NCBI RefSeq assembly: GCF_001650495.1
Contig: NZ_LWCS01000087.1
Span: forward strand, 122,832 to 186,831
Source of the DNA: Mycolicibacterium iranicum
GTDB lineage: Bacteria > Actinomycetota > Actinomycetes > Mycobacteriales > Mycobacteriaceae
Length of the DNA stretch: 64,000 nucleotides
Direction of reading: 5' to 3'
Positions 1 through 7,924 of the stretch are shown in pieces (within the stretch, counting starts at the first letter, position 1; the number at the start of each line of letters is the position of its first letter). A program made the position numbers and the translations under genes. The notes under the pieces are model-generated. The model had not been told where the DNA came from, did not search any database, and saw only the letters and a list, made by a program, of their open reading frames with translations.

Positions 1-823
1 GTACGGATTCGACACGGCAAGCTCGCTGGGGGAGGAGACCGTCGAACCTCGCCGCACCGCACCGAAGGCGATCGCCCGCGCGATCTTGGCGTCCTTCGTG
101 ATCGGCGGCGGCATCCTGGTGTTCGCGGTGATGGCCGCGCCGAACCTGGAGGACCCGCAGCTCGGGGAGAGCAGCGGCGGCCTGCAGTACATCGTCGAGC
201 AGGTGATGTGGGGGCCGCTGGGCAAGATCTTCCTCGTCTGCATCGTCATCGCGGTCACCGTGTGCTGCCTGGCTGTCCACACCGCCGCGATCCGGCTGAG
301 CTTCGCGATGGCCCGCGACAACGCGCTGCCGTTCGGTGAGAAGCTGGCCACGGTGAACCCGAAGACGCAGACGCCGATCGTCCCCGCCGTCACCATCGGC
401 ATTCTGGCCCTGCTCATCCTGGTCATCAACATCGCGAACATCCAGATCTTCACGGTGCTGACGTCGATCGCGATCATCATGATCTATCTGGCCTACCTGA
501 TGGTGACGGGTCCGCTTCTCAAGAAGCGGATCCAAAAGCAGTGGCCACCAAAGGATCTCGCAGAGGGCGGATACTTCACGATGGGCAGGTGGGGGCTCCC
601 GGTGAACATCGTCGCGGTCGTGTGGGGTATCGGAATGGCGATCAACCTCGCATGGCCGCGAACGGCCGTGTACGGCGAGCCCTGGTACTTCACCTGGGGT
701 GCGTTCCTCTACATCGGCATCATCCTGGGCGCGGGCCTGCTGTGGTACTCCCTCAAGGGCCGCAACCATATCGGCACCCTCAAGTCGCATGCTGCCGAGA
801 CGGTTTCGGGCGCCGATGGCTGA
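1..823 (+). CDS. APC-family amino acid/amine permease, C-terminal part
   Basis: The reading frame is open from the window edge, so the N-terminus is missing and this is the last 273 or so residues. The first visible residues contain FDTASSLGEE followed by PRRTAPKAI, a signature of APC-superfamily permeases in the loop after a transmembrane helix. Several hydrophobic segments follow (around nt 95-135, 225-290, 390-515, 600-655 and 680-750). It is an inner-membrane secondary transporter for an amino acid, amine or similar solute; the substrate cannot be read from the sequence. Its stop overlaps the GMC oxidoreductase start by 8 nt, so uptake and oxidation are probably coupled in one operon. Confidence 0.88.
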   Translation, partial: YGFDTASSLGEETVEPRRTAPKAIARAILASFVIGGGILVFAVMAAPNLEDPQLGESSGGLQYIVEQVMWGPLGKIFLVCIVIAVTVCCLAVHTAAIRLSFAMARDNALPFGEKLATVNPKTQTPIVPAVTIGILALLILVINIANIQIFTVLTSIAIIMIYLAYLMVTGPLLKKRIQKQWPPKDLAEGGYFTMGRWGLPVNIVAVVWGIGMAINLAWPRTAVYGEPWYFTWGAFLYIGIILGAGLLWYSLKGRNHIGTLKSHAAETVSGADG

Positions 824-2366
824 CACGAACATTCCGCCTCGCGGGCGGGATGCCGGCACCTTCGACTACATCGTCGCCGGAGGCGGCACCGCGGGCTGCG
901 TGCTGGCCGCCCGGCTGTCCGAGGATCCCGACGTCACGGTCTGCCTGATCGAGGCGGGGCCGTCGGATGTGGGAGACGACGCGATCCTGGTGCTGTCGGA
1001 GTGGATGCATCTGCTCGACTCCGGCTACGACTGGGACTATCCGGTCGAACCGCAGGAGCGCGGCAATTCCTTGATGCGCCACGCGCGGGCCAAGGTCCTG
1101 GGCGGATGTTCCTCGCACAACTCGTGCATCGCGTTCCACCCGCCCGCCGAGGCGCTCGACGAGTGGGTACAGATGGGCGCCACCGGGTGGGGCGCAGACG
1201 AGGTGTTGCCTCTGGTCCGGCGCTTGACGGAAACGGTGCTGCTGCGTGACGTTCCGCCCGAAGACCTTTGCGGCGTCGCGGTTCTCGAAGCCGCCGCGCT
1301 GGCAGGTCTGCCGACGGTGGCGTTCAACCGTGGTAAGACCGTCCGCAACGGGGCCGGCTGGTTCCAGATCAACGGCGGCGAGGACGGAATTCGCAACTCA
1401 ACGTCGAAGGCGTTCCTGCACCCGATCCTGGGCACCCGCAAGAACCTGGAAGTCCGGACCGACTCCTGGATTTCGGAGATCCTGTTCGACGAGTCGCAGC
1501 GAGCCACGGGGGTTCGCTATCAGCGGCCGGACCTCACCGGCTACGACACGGTGTCCGCACGCCGGGAGGTGATCGTCACCGCGGGGGCGATCGACACCCC
1601 GAAGTTGTTGATGCTCTCGGGGATCGGGCCCAGCGTCCACTTGCGGGAGATGGGCATCGACGTGCGCGTCGACTCGCCGGGCGTCGGGGCCAACCTCGAC
1701 GACCATGTCGAGGGTTTGGTGTTCTGGGAAGCCGCCAGGCCGATGGTGACGACGTCGACGCAGTGGTGGGAGATCGGTCTTTTCACGACCATCGACGAGG
1801 GTGTCACGCAGCCTGATCTGATGATGCATTACGGCAGCGTGCCCTTCGACATGAACACATTGCGCCACGGATATCCCACGACCGACAACGGATTCTGTCT
1901 GACGCCGAACGTGACTCAGGGCCGATCGCGTGGGACGGTGCGTCTGCGATCACGCGATTTCCGTGACCGAGCCAGGGTCGACCCGCGTTACTTCACCGAC
2001 CCTGAAGGCTACGACGACCGGATCATGCTTGCCGGTGTCAAGCTGGCCCGCACGATTGCCGGACAACAACCGCTGGCCCCGTGGATCGCCCGCGAGCTGG
2101 CACCCGGACCCGACGCCACCACCGACGACGAACTGCTCGACTACATCCATCGCTGCCACAACACCGTCTACCATCCCGCGTCGACTGCCCGGATGGGGTC
2201 GGTGTCGGACCCGATGGCGGTGCTCGATCCCCACCTGCGCGTCAAGGGCGTCACGGGGCTTCGGGTCGTGGACGCGTCGGCGATGCCGAAGTTACCGTCG
2301 GTCAACCCGAACATCACCGTGATGACCATGGCGGAGAAGTGTGCCGACCTCATCAGAGAAGCCTGA
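816..2366 (+). CDS. GMC-family FAD-dependent oxidoreductase (choline dehydrogenase-like)
   Basis: This 516-residue protein is a normal-length glucose-methanol-choline oxidoreductase, an FAD enzyme that oxidises an alcohol. The N-terminus carries the FAD-binding motif GGGTAGCVLAARLSE followed by the acidic strand LIEAG. The GMC signature around GGCSSHNSCIAF is present. The C-terminal active-site block HPASTARMG (His453) is intact, and PSVNPNIT supplies Asn497 as the second catalytic residue. The ATG at 816 is chosen because it precedes the FAD motif by a typical distance and overlaps the permease stop by 8 nt. The substrate is unknown; the adjacent permease suggests an amino alcohol or related compound, which is inference. 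Confidence 0.9.
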   Translation: MADTNIPPRGRDAGTFDYIVAGGGTAGCVLAARLSEDPDVTVCLIEAGPSDVGDDAILVLSEWMHLLDSGYDWDYPVEPQERGNSLMRHARAKVLGGCSSHNSCIAFHPPAEALDEWVQMGATGWGADEVLPLVRRLTETVLLRDVPPEDLCGVAVLEAAALAGLPTVAFNRGKTVRNGAGWFQINGGEDGIRNSTSKAFLHPILGTRKNLEVRTDSWISEILFDESQRATGVRYQRPDLTGYDTVSARREVIVTAGAIDTPKLLMLSGIGPSVHLREMGIDVRVDSPGVGANLDDHVEGLVFWEAARPMVTTSTQWWEIGLFTTIDEGVTQPDLMMHYGSVPFDMNTLRHGYPTTDNGFCLTPNVTQGRSRGTVRLRSRDFRDRARVDPRYFTDPEGYDDRIMLAGVKLARTIAGQQPLAPWIARELAPGPDATTDDELLDYIHRCHNTVYHPASTARMGSVSDPMAVLDPHLRVKGVTGLRVVDASAMPKLPSVNPNITVMTMAEKCADLIREA

Positions 2367-4188
2367 CCGTCAGAGCCTTCCGGAGTTCCTGGCCGAACAC
2401 ACGCCGTTCCAGGGCTCGACGGAGGCTGAGCTCGCCGAACTCGCCGCCGGGGCTTCGATCGAGGAGTTCAGGACCGGCGCGGTCGTCGCCGACTACGCGT
2501 CGCGGGTGCCCGACGAGGTGTGGATGGTCTACGACGGCGCAGTGGCATTGCGATCCAGCAGTGACGGCGCCCTGATCGACGTCGTCACCCGGGGTGGAAT
2601 CTTCGGCTACACCCCGCTGCTGACAGGCGCAGGCATGGACTTCGAGGCCCGCGCCACTACGGCGACCACCCTGATCAAGCTACCCGGGCCGCTGGTTCGC
2701 GCACAGTTCGCCAAACCGGCTGGCTTGGCTTTCCTGGCATCCGCCGGCTGGCCCCGGACTGCCGAGCGGCCGACGATCGCGCCGGCCACCGACAGCAGAC
2801 CGGTCGCCGAACTCGTCCGCGGCGAGGTCCTGGTGGTGGCGCCGACCGATACGGTGCGCGACGTCGTCGTGCGCATGACCGAGCATCACGTGTCCTCCGC
2901 GCTGGTCCGGCTGCGAGACGGGAATCTGGGCATCTTCACCGATCGCGACCTGCGCACCCGCGTCGTTGCGGCCGGGCTCGCGGTCGACACGGCCATCGAG
3001 ACGGTGATGAGCGCGCCCGCCCGCACCGTCACGACAGATCTGTCCGCCGACAGTGTGCTGATGGAAATGCTCGAGTGCGGGCTACGGCACATGCCGGTGC
3101 TGACGCCGCGCGGTGAAGTGGTGGGAGTGCTCGAAGACGCCGATCTGCTGGCGGCCTCGGCGCGCCAGAGCTTCATGCTGCGGCGCTCCATCGCCGACGC
3201 CGCCGATGCGGGGCAGCTGCAGCGCGTCGGGCAGCAGGTCACCGGTACCGCTGTCGACCTTTTCCGCAACGGCACCAAGGCTGCCGCGACGAGTGCCATT
3301 CTTTCGGTCGTCATCGACAGCCTGGTTCGCCGTGCCTTGGAAATTGTTCTCGCGCAGGCTGATACCGGTGACATCGACGGTTTCGCATGGTTGACGCTCG
3401 GCAGTGTCGCGCGCCGGGAGGCGATGCCGTCCTCCGATGTCGACAGCGCGCTGTCCTTTCGTGACGACCTTGCGGGCCGCGCGCCCCAGCTGCGGGCGAT
3501 CGCCGCGCAGGTCCACGACCTGCTCGAGGCGTGTGGTCTGCCCCACGACCGCAACGGCGCGACCGCGGCATCGACGAGATTTGCACGGACACAGTCCGAG
3601 TGGCGCAACGCGGCCCGGGCCTGGCTGGATGACCCGCTGCAGAACCAGGGCCTCATCATGTCCTCGTTGCTGATTGACGCGCGCGTGGTGTGGGGTGACC
3701 CGTCCCTGCACACGGTGCCTGCGGCATTTCACCGGATTCGCGACGAACACCCGAATGCGTTGCGACTGCAGTTGCTCGAAGTGCTGTCGGGCAAGGTGCG
3801 GACCCGTTCGCTGCGCGACGTGCTGTCGCGGCGCGGTGGCACATTCGATCTGAAGAACCACGCGGTGACCCCGATCGTGAACCTCGCCCGCTGGGGCGGC
3901 CTGAACGCGGGCGTCACGTCGGCGGCCACCCCGACCCGGCTCGAGGCCGCGGCGCAATCCGGTGTGCTGAGCGACGCCGACGCGCGCACCCTCTGTGATG
4001 TGTATGCGATGGTGCAGCGGCTTCGAATGACCCACCAGGTCGAGCAGCTTGCCGCCGGCCACACCCCGAACGACGTCATCACCATGTCGGAACTGTCCCC
4101 CCTTAATCGCAGCCTGCTCGGTGACGGGTTGCGAGAGATCGCAGCGGTGCGCCGACGCGTCGGCAACCTCGGTCTCACGGGCATATAG
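2341..4188 (+). CDS. Cyclic-nucleotide-binding-like / CBS pair / DUF294 nucleotidyltransferase protein
   Basis: A 615-residue cytoplasmic protein. Residues about 10-115 resemble a cNMP-binding (Crp-type) beta-roll, about 155-275 form two CBS domains (VRDVVVRMTEHHVSSALV and a second copy ending in VVGVLEDADLLA), and about 340-610 match DUF294 and its C-terminal extension. The nucleotidyltransferase motif is visible as GSVARREAMPSSDVDSAL, a G-S then D-x-D arrangement like GlnD-type enzymes. The family is thought to sense nucleotides and regulate associated solute transport, but the modified target is not known. It starts with GTG inside the GMC gene (26-nt overlap), so it belongs to the same operon. 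Confidence 0.82.
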   Translation: MPTSSEKPDRQSLPEFLAEHTPFQGSTEAELAELAAGASIEEFRTGAVVADYASRVPDEVWMVYDGAVALRSSSDGALIDVVTRGGIFGYTPLLTGAGMDFEARATTATTLIKLPGPLVRAQFAKPAGLAFLASAGWPRTAERPTIAPATDSRPVAELVRGEVLVVAPTDTVRDVVVRMTEHHVSSALVRLRDGNLGIFTDRDLRTRVVAAGLAVDTAIETVMSAPARTVTTDLSADSVLMEMLECGLRHMPVLTPRGEVVGVLEDADLLAASARQSFMLRRSIADAADAGQLQRVGQQVTGTAVDLFRNGTKAAATSAILSVVIDSLVRRALEIVLAQADTGDIDGFAWLTLGSVARREAMPSSDVDSALSFRDDLAGRAPQLRAIAAQVHDLLEACGLPHDRNGATAASTRFARTQSEWRNAARAWLDDPLQNQGLIMSSLLIDARVVWGDPSLHTVPAAFHRIRDEHPNALRLQLLEVLSGKVRTRSLRDVLSRRGGTFDLKNHAVTPIVNLARWGGLNAGVTSAATPTRLEAAAQSGVLSDADARTLCDVYAMVQRLRMTHQVEQLAAGHTPNDVITMSELSPLNRSLLGDGLREIAAVRRRVGNLGLTGI

Positions 4189-4191
4189 GCT
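4186..4191 (+). promoter_or_regulatory. -10 hexamer TAGGCT, leaderless promoter for iclR gene
   Basis: TAGGCT fits the mycobacterial TANNNT -10 consensus and ends 9 nt before the ATG at 4201, which suggests transcription starts at or next to the start codon. It overlaps the TAG stop of the upstream gene. No Shine-Dalgarno sequence precedes the ATG. Confidence 0.4.
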
Positions 4192-4200
4192 GGTTGCGCA

Positions 4201-4995
4201 ATGGTCGAGGATGACAGCGCATCAGCGGGGGATCCGCCCGCCGCCGTGCAGTCCGTGGACCGCGCCCTCACAGTCCTGGAGCTCGTCGCTTCGCTCGGGC
4301 AGGCCGGTGTCACCGAGATCGCCGCCGATCTCGGCGTGCACAAGTCGACGGTGTCGCGGCTGATCGCGGTGCTGGAGGCGCGCGGATATGTCGAGCGGGT
4401 CTCCGAACGTGGCAAGTACCGCCTCGGGTTCGCCATTCCGCGGCTCGCGCACGTGGCGGGCGGTCAGAGCGATCTGGTGAAGCTGGGCCAGGCAGCCTGC
4501 GACATGCTCAGCGTCGACGTGGGTGAGACGGCCAACCTCGCGGTGCTCGACCAGGACCGCATCGTCAACATCGTCGAATCGATCGGTCCCGCGGAGATCA
4601 CGCTGCGCACCTGGGTCGGTCAGAGCTGCCCGGCATACGCCACCTCCAGTGGCAAGGTGCTGCTGGCCGGCCTCGATCCCAACGACATGCGTTCCCGGGT
4701 CCCGGTGCCGATCACCCGCTTCACCGATTCCACCGTCGGCAGCGTCGCCGACCTGCAGAACGAGCTTTCGGTGGTGCGGGAGCGGGGATGGGCCAGCGTG
4801 AGCGAGGAACTTGAGGTGGGGCTCAATGCCGTCGCCGCGCCCGTCCACGGTCCGCACGCGCAAGTCGTTGCGGCGCTCAGTGTTTCGGGTCCCTCCTACC
4901 GGCTGGCGCCGGAACGGTTCGATGAGGTCGCCAAGCAGACGATTGCGGCCGCCGACGAGATCAGCCACCGGCTGGGGTGGACGGCGCGGGAGTAG
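4201..4995 (+). CDS. IclR-family transcriptional regulator
   Basis: This 264-residue protein has the IclR layout: an N-terminal winged helix-turn-helix (residues about 18-80, AVQSVDRALTVLELV then GVHKSTVSRLIAVLEARGYVER) and a C-terminal effector-binding domain with the family hallmark TSSGKVLLA. It is expected to bind DNA as a dimer or tetramer and respond to a small metabolite. Lying 12 nt after the CBS/DUF294 gene, it probably controls the permease-oxidoreductase operon or the hydrolase that follows; this is inferred from position only. Confidence 0.92.
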   Translation: MVEDDSASAGDPPAAVQSVDRALTVLELVASLGQAGVTEIAADLGVHKSTVSRLIAVLEARGYVERVSERGKYRLGFAIPRLAHVAGGQSDLVKLGQAACDMLSVDVGETANLAVLDQDRIVNIVESIGPAEITLRTWVGQSCPAYATSSGKVLLAGLDPNDMRSRVPVPITRFTDSTVGSVADLQNELSVVRERGWASVSEELEVGLNAVAAPVHGPHAQVVAALSVSGPSYRLAPERFDEVAKQTIAAADEISHRLGWTARE

Positions 4996-5037
4996 GGGTC
5001 GGGTTTGGCTGCGGCTCGCACAGGAAACGCGTGCTAC

Positions 5038-5916
5038 GTGTCCGCACCCATCACGCATCATAGGGTCGTCGTTGACGGCATCGACACCTTCTACCGCGCG
5101 GGCGGCCCTGATGACGCACCAGTTGTCCTGCTTCCGCACGGCTATCCAGCCTCGTCGTTCGTCTATAGGGGGTTGATCGCGGGACTCGGCGACCGGTACC
5201 GCCTGATCGCTCCGGACCTACCTGGTTTCGGATACAGCGCCACTCCGTCCGTTGCCGAATTCGATTACACCTTCGACGCCTATTCCACGTTTTTGCAGCG
5301 GTTCGTCGACGTGCTGGACCTACGCCGCTACGTCATCTGGCTCCACGATTACGGCTCGCAGTTCGGCTTCCGTCTCGCCATGCATGCCCCCGATAACGTC
5401 GCTGGCCTCATCATCCAGAACGGCGATATCTACGAAGACGCGTTCGGGCCGAAATACGAGTTCCTGAAGGAGTCGTGGAACAACCCGGGCCCGCAAGCGC
5501 GCCGGCGTATCGCAGACCACGTGACGCTTCGCGGCTTCCACAGCGAGTTCGCCGGCGAACTGCCCGACGACGTCGCGCCCCGCGTCAGTCCCGACCTGGC
5601 GACTCTGCATTGGACGCTGATGAACACACCTGACCGGATTGCCAACCTGATCCGTCTCCTCGAAGACCAGCCGAACACGCTGGCCTGGTTTGCCGATGAA
5701 CAGCGGTACCTGCGCGAGCATCGCCCCAAGACCTTGATCGTCTGGGGACCTCACGACGGGTACATGCCCGAAGAGTCGGCGATGGCGTACCGCCGCGACC
5801 TGCCCGATGTGCCAATCCATCTGTTGGGCGGCGGGCACTGGCTGCTTGAGACCCACCTCGGCGAGGTGGTGCCGCTCGTTTCGCAGTTCCTGTCCGAAAT
5901 CCGTGTCGGCAGTTGA
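5038..5916 (+). CDS. Alpha/beta hydrolase, epoxide hydrolase/haloalkane dehalogenase-like
   Basis: A 292-residue alpha/beta hydrolase. The oxyanion region LLPHGYPASSF and the nucleophile elbow WLHDYGSQFG are clear. The nucleophile is Asp104 rather than Ser, which places it with epoxide hydrolases and haloalkane dehalogenases, not esterases. The later acid lies in VWGPHDGYMPEE and the catalytic His in GGGHWLLETH. The GTG at 5038 is preferred because it is next to conserved sequence; a TTG at 5005 would add 11 residues. It follows the iclR gene closely on the same strand and may be a target of it. The substrate is unknown. Confidence 0.82.
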   Translation: MSAPITHHRVVVDGIDTFYRAGGPDDAPVVLLPHGYPASSFVYRGLIAGLGDRYRLIAPDLPGFGYSATPSVAEFDYTFDAYSTFLQRFVDVLDLRRYVIWLHDYGSQFGFRLAMHAPDNVAGLIIQNGDIYEDAFGPKYEFLKESWNNPGPQARRRIADHVTLRGFHSEFAGELPDDVAPRVSPDLATLHWTLMNTPDRIANLIRLLEDQPNTLAWFADEQRYLREHRPKTLIVWGPHDGYMPEESAMAYRRDLPDVPIHLLGGGHWLLETHLGEVVPLVSQFLSEIRVGS

Positions 5917-5931
5917 TGCGCAGCGGTGCGC

Positions 5932-7545
5932 TCACGGTGCGTCGAGCACCGCGCGACGCACGGTCTGTGAATCCCCGGCGATGACCGCCAGGATCGTCCG
6001 CCACGACTCCGAGGGTCGATTGAGCATCCCGCTGTGCGCATCCCAGCCGGCGACCGGCCCGCCGTCGTCGTAAACCCCAGCAGCCAACGGGATCACAGTC
6101 GGCATCTCATCGGGGTCGCTGCCGTGGGGTCCACCGGGAATGCCTTGCACCAGCTCGATGAAATCCCCGGGCGCGGTCATCGAAAAGCGCATGACATGAG
6201 GGTTCCTGTTGTGCCAGTCCCCGGGGTCGTCGACTCCGACCCCGGCGCCCGCCGCCGCCAGGAACAGGGTTCGGTCCGAGGTCAGCCCCATCGTCTCGGC
6301 CGTTCCGACGATCGATCCGCCGTAGGAGTGCCCGATCACCGTCACCGGGACCCCGGCGCCCACCCGGCGGTCTACGTCCTCGCTGAACGCGACGAGGCGC
6401 GGCGCCATGTCCAGTGCGAAGCCGGTGTCTGCGGACTGCAGGACCGCGGCGGGATTGCGCACCTGCGGGAATGGCCCGCCGAGATAGGTGATCACGGCGA
6501 CCTCGCCGCGCGTCGCCGACACGAAGCGCCGTGCGGTTTCGGTGTTGGAGGAGGAGCCCTCGATCGTGGTGTTCACGCCGGGCACCAGCACCGCGACACC
6601 ACGGGCCCTACCGAGGTTTCCGTTGAGTTCGACCAGCGATGCGCGGCCTGGATCGAACGCGATGATCTTGCGCGGGATGCGTTGTCCGCCTTCGGGATCA
6701 TCGATCTCGCCGAGGAGGCTGCGGTAGAACGCGATGCGCCTGCCAGACAGCGGGTCGGCGCCGGTCTCGGCCAGAATGGCCGACGCGATGTTGAGACGGT
6801 TTGCGGCGATCCGCATGTCCCAGGGCACGCCGTCTGTGTTGCCGACCTGGTGCGGGAAGTCGGTGATCAGACGGTTGCGTTGCTCGACGCTCATCCCTGC
6901 GATCTGAGTGGAGATCCGGTCCTGGCTCATGGCGGGCCACGCATCGACCACGTCGGCCGCCTGCACCGGCCACGCCCCGGCGGGCACCGTGGCGGCGGGC
7001 CTGTCCGGTGCCTCGCTGCCGGCCAGCGCCGACGCGATGTCGTGAGCCGCGTCGACGTCGGCCGCCTCTAGCCTGAGTAAGGCCTCACGGATGCGGGAGC
7101 TCAGTTCCGCGGCCCGCATTTCGAGCATGTCTTCTGCCACCGTGTCGTGGCCGCCGGCGAGCAGCACGAGCAGCGGCGCCGGTGCGGCGGCGACGGTCAC
7201 CGAGCCGTCGTCGGCGACGTCGAATCCGTGCGTGCGCGCGTCGTCCACCTCGGCGAGGATGTGGCTTCGAGCCGCGGCGATCTGCGCGGCACCGTCGTGG
7301 GCTGCCACCGAGGCCGTCACCAGCCAGCGCGCCACCTCGACGGTGTCGGCGCCGATCCGGCGGGCACGTTCTCGTGCGGCATCGGCTGCGGAGCCGATCC
7401 AGTGGTCCTGGCTTTGGTCCGATGCTGCGACGGCGTCGTCGATCCGACCACGCAACCGGCGGGCGGCGTCGTCGAGTTCCCGGGCCAGTGTCGACAGCGC
7501 CTCGGGTCGCCAGCGTCGGACCAACGAGACGGTCAGAGAGCTCAT
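5932..7545 (-). CDS. DUF1023 alpha/beta hydrolase with WxG-type helical N-terminus
   Basis: A 537-residue protein. Residues about 1-110 are predicted alpha-helical, with Trp49-Ile50-Gly51 in a turn (SQDHWIGSAADAARER) like the WxG hairpin of type VII (ESX) substrates. Residues about 300-530 match DUF1023, an alpha/beta hydrolase of mycobacteria, with nucleophile elbow GHSYGGS (Ser407) and a strand ending in LVPGVNTT. DUF1023 domains occur in predicted polymorphic toxins and in proteins such as M. tuberculosis Rv2079. The start overlaps the stop of the 92-residue gene by ATGA, so the two are translated together. Secretion and toxicity are inference; a cytoplasmic lipase or esterase role is the alternative. 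Confidence 0.85.
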   Translation of the reverse strand: MSSLTVSLVRRWRPEALSTLARELDDAARRLRGRIDDAVAASDQSQDHWIGSAADAARERARRIGADTVEVARWLVTASVAAHDGAAQIAAARSHILAEVDDARTHGFDVADDGSVTVAAAPAPLLVLLAGGHDTVAEDMLEMRAAELSSRIREALLRLEAADVDAAHDIASALAGSEAPDRPAATVPAGAWPVQAADVVDAWPAMSQDRISTQIAGMSVEQRNRLITDFPHQVGNTDGVPWDMRIAANRLNIASAILAETGADPLSGRRIAFYRSLLGEIDDPEGGQRIPRKIIAFDPGRASLVELNGNLGRARGVAVLVPGVNTTIEGSSSNTETARRFVSATRGEVAVITYLGGPFPQVRNPAAVLQSADTGFALDMAPRLVAFSEDVDRRVGAGVPVTVIGHSYGGSIVGTAETMGLTSDRTLFLAAAGAGVGVDDPGDWHNRNPHVMRFSMTAPGDFIELVQGIPGGPHGSDPDEMPTVIPLAAGVYDDGGPVAGWDAHSGMLNRPSESWRTILAVIAGDSQTVRRAVLDAP

Positions 7546-7820
7546 CGCGACCCGAACCTTTCCCCGTTGACGGCATCCGCGTGTTCAAAGGCCTCCGCGC
7601 AGGCGCGTGCCGCCGTTGCCCAGCTGTTGAGGTCCGCGGTCAGCCCGTCGACCAGACCGGCGATCAGGTCGACGGTGTTCGTCGCCGCGACGGACGACCC
7701 GGGAAGCGCGTCGCGGTCGAGCACCGGCCACGGCATGCCCGCGACGTCGTCCGCCGCACCCGAGAAGCTGTCTGCGACGGCGCGCAGACGGCCGAGATCC
7801 ACGTGCGCTATTTCCCCCAT
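7542..7820 (-). CDS. Small helical protein, possible ESX-type partner of the DUF1023 hydrolase
   Basis: A 92-residue protein with no signal peptide, consistent with a bundle of amphipathic helices (GRLRAVADSFSGAADDVAG; DLIAGLVDGLTADLNSWATAARACAEAFE). Its size and pattern resemble EspC/DUF2580-like and WXG100-like small proteins that accompany type VII substrates, and a similar small gene precedes Rv2079 in M. tuberculosis (Rv2078). It is the first gene of a two-gene unit coupled by ATGA to the hydrolase. It could help target or chaperone the hydrolase. Function is inferred from gene arrangement rather than a diagnostic motif. Confidence 0.72.
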   Translation of the reverse strand: MGEIAHVDLGRLRAVADSFSGAADDVAGMPWPVLDRDALPGSSVAATNTVDLIAGLVDGLTADLNSWATAARACAEAFEHADAVNGERFGSR

Positions 7821-7911
7821 GGCTCATGCTGACAGCCGCGAGCGGCGCCCAGCCGAGTTATCCACAGGCGCCGGAGCGGGTGTCTGCCCGTCTTGTGAGC
7901 CAGACAACTTG

Positions 7912-7917
7912 TAGTCT
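7912..7917 (+). promoter_or_regulatory. -10 hexamer TAGTCT, leaderless promoter for pafA
   Basis: TAGTCT matches TANNNT and ends 7 nt before the GTG at 7925. The spacing fits a transcript starting on the start codon itself. The 104-bp gap is shared with the divergent small-protein/DUF1023 pair. Confidence 0.45.
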
Positions 7918-7924
7918 CGATGAG

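Noticed and set aside
3082..4062. Minus-strand open frame of 326 codons opposite the CBS/DUF294 gene
   Set aside because: Shadow frame: it covers the coding strand of a conserved nucleotidyltransferase and shows only His/Arg-rich low-complexity sequence.
6034..7071. Plus-strand open frame of 345 codons opposite the DUF1023 gene
   Set aside because: It lies entirely within the DUF1023 coding region on the other strand and has no domain or plausible start signals.
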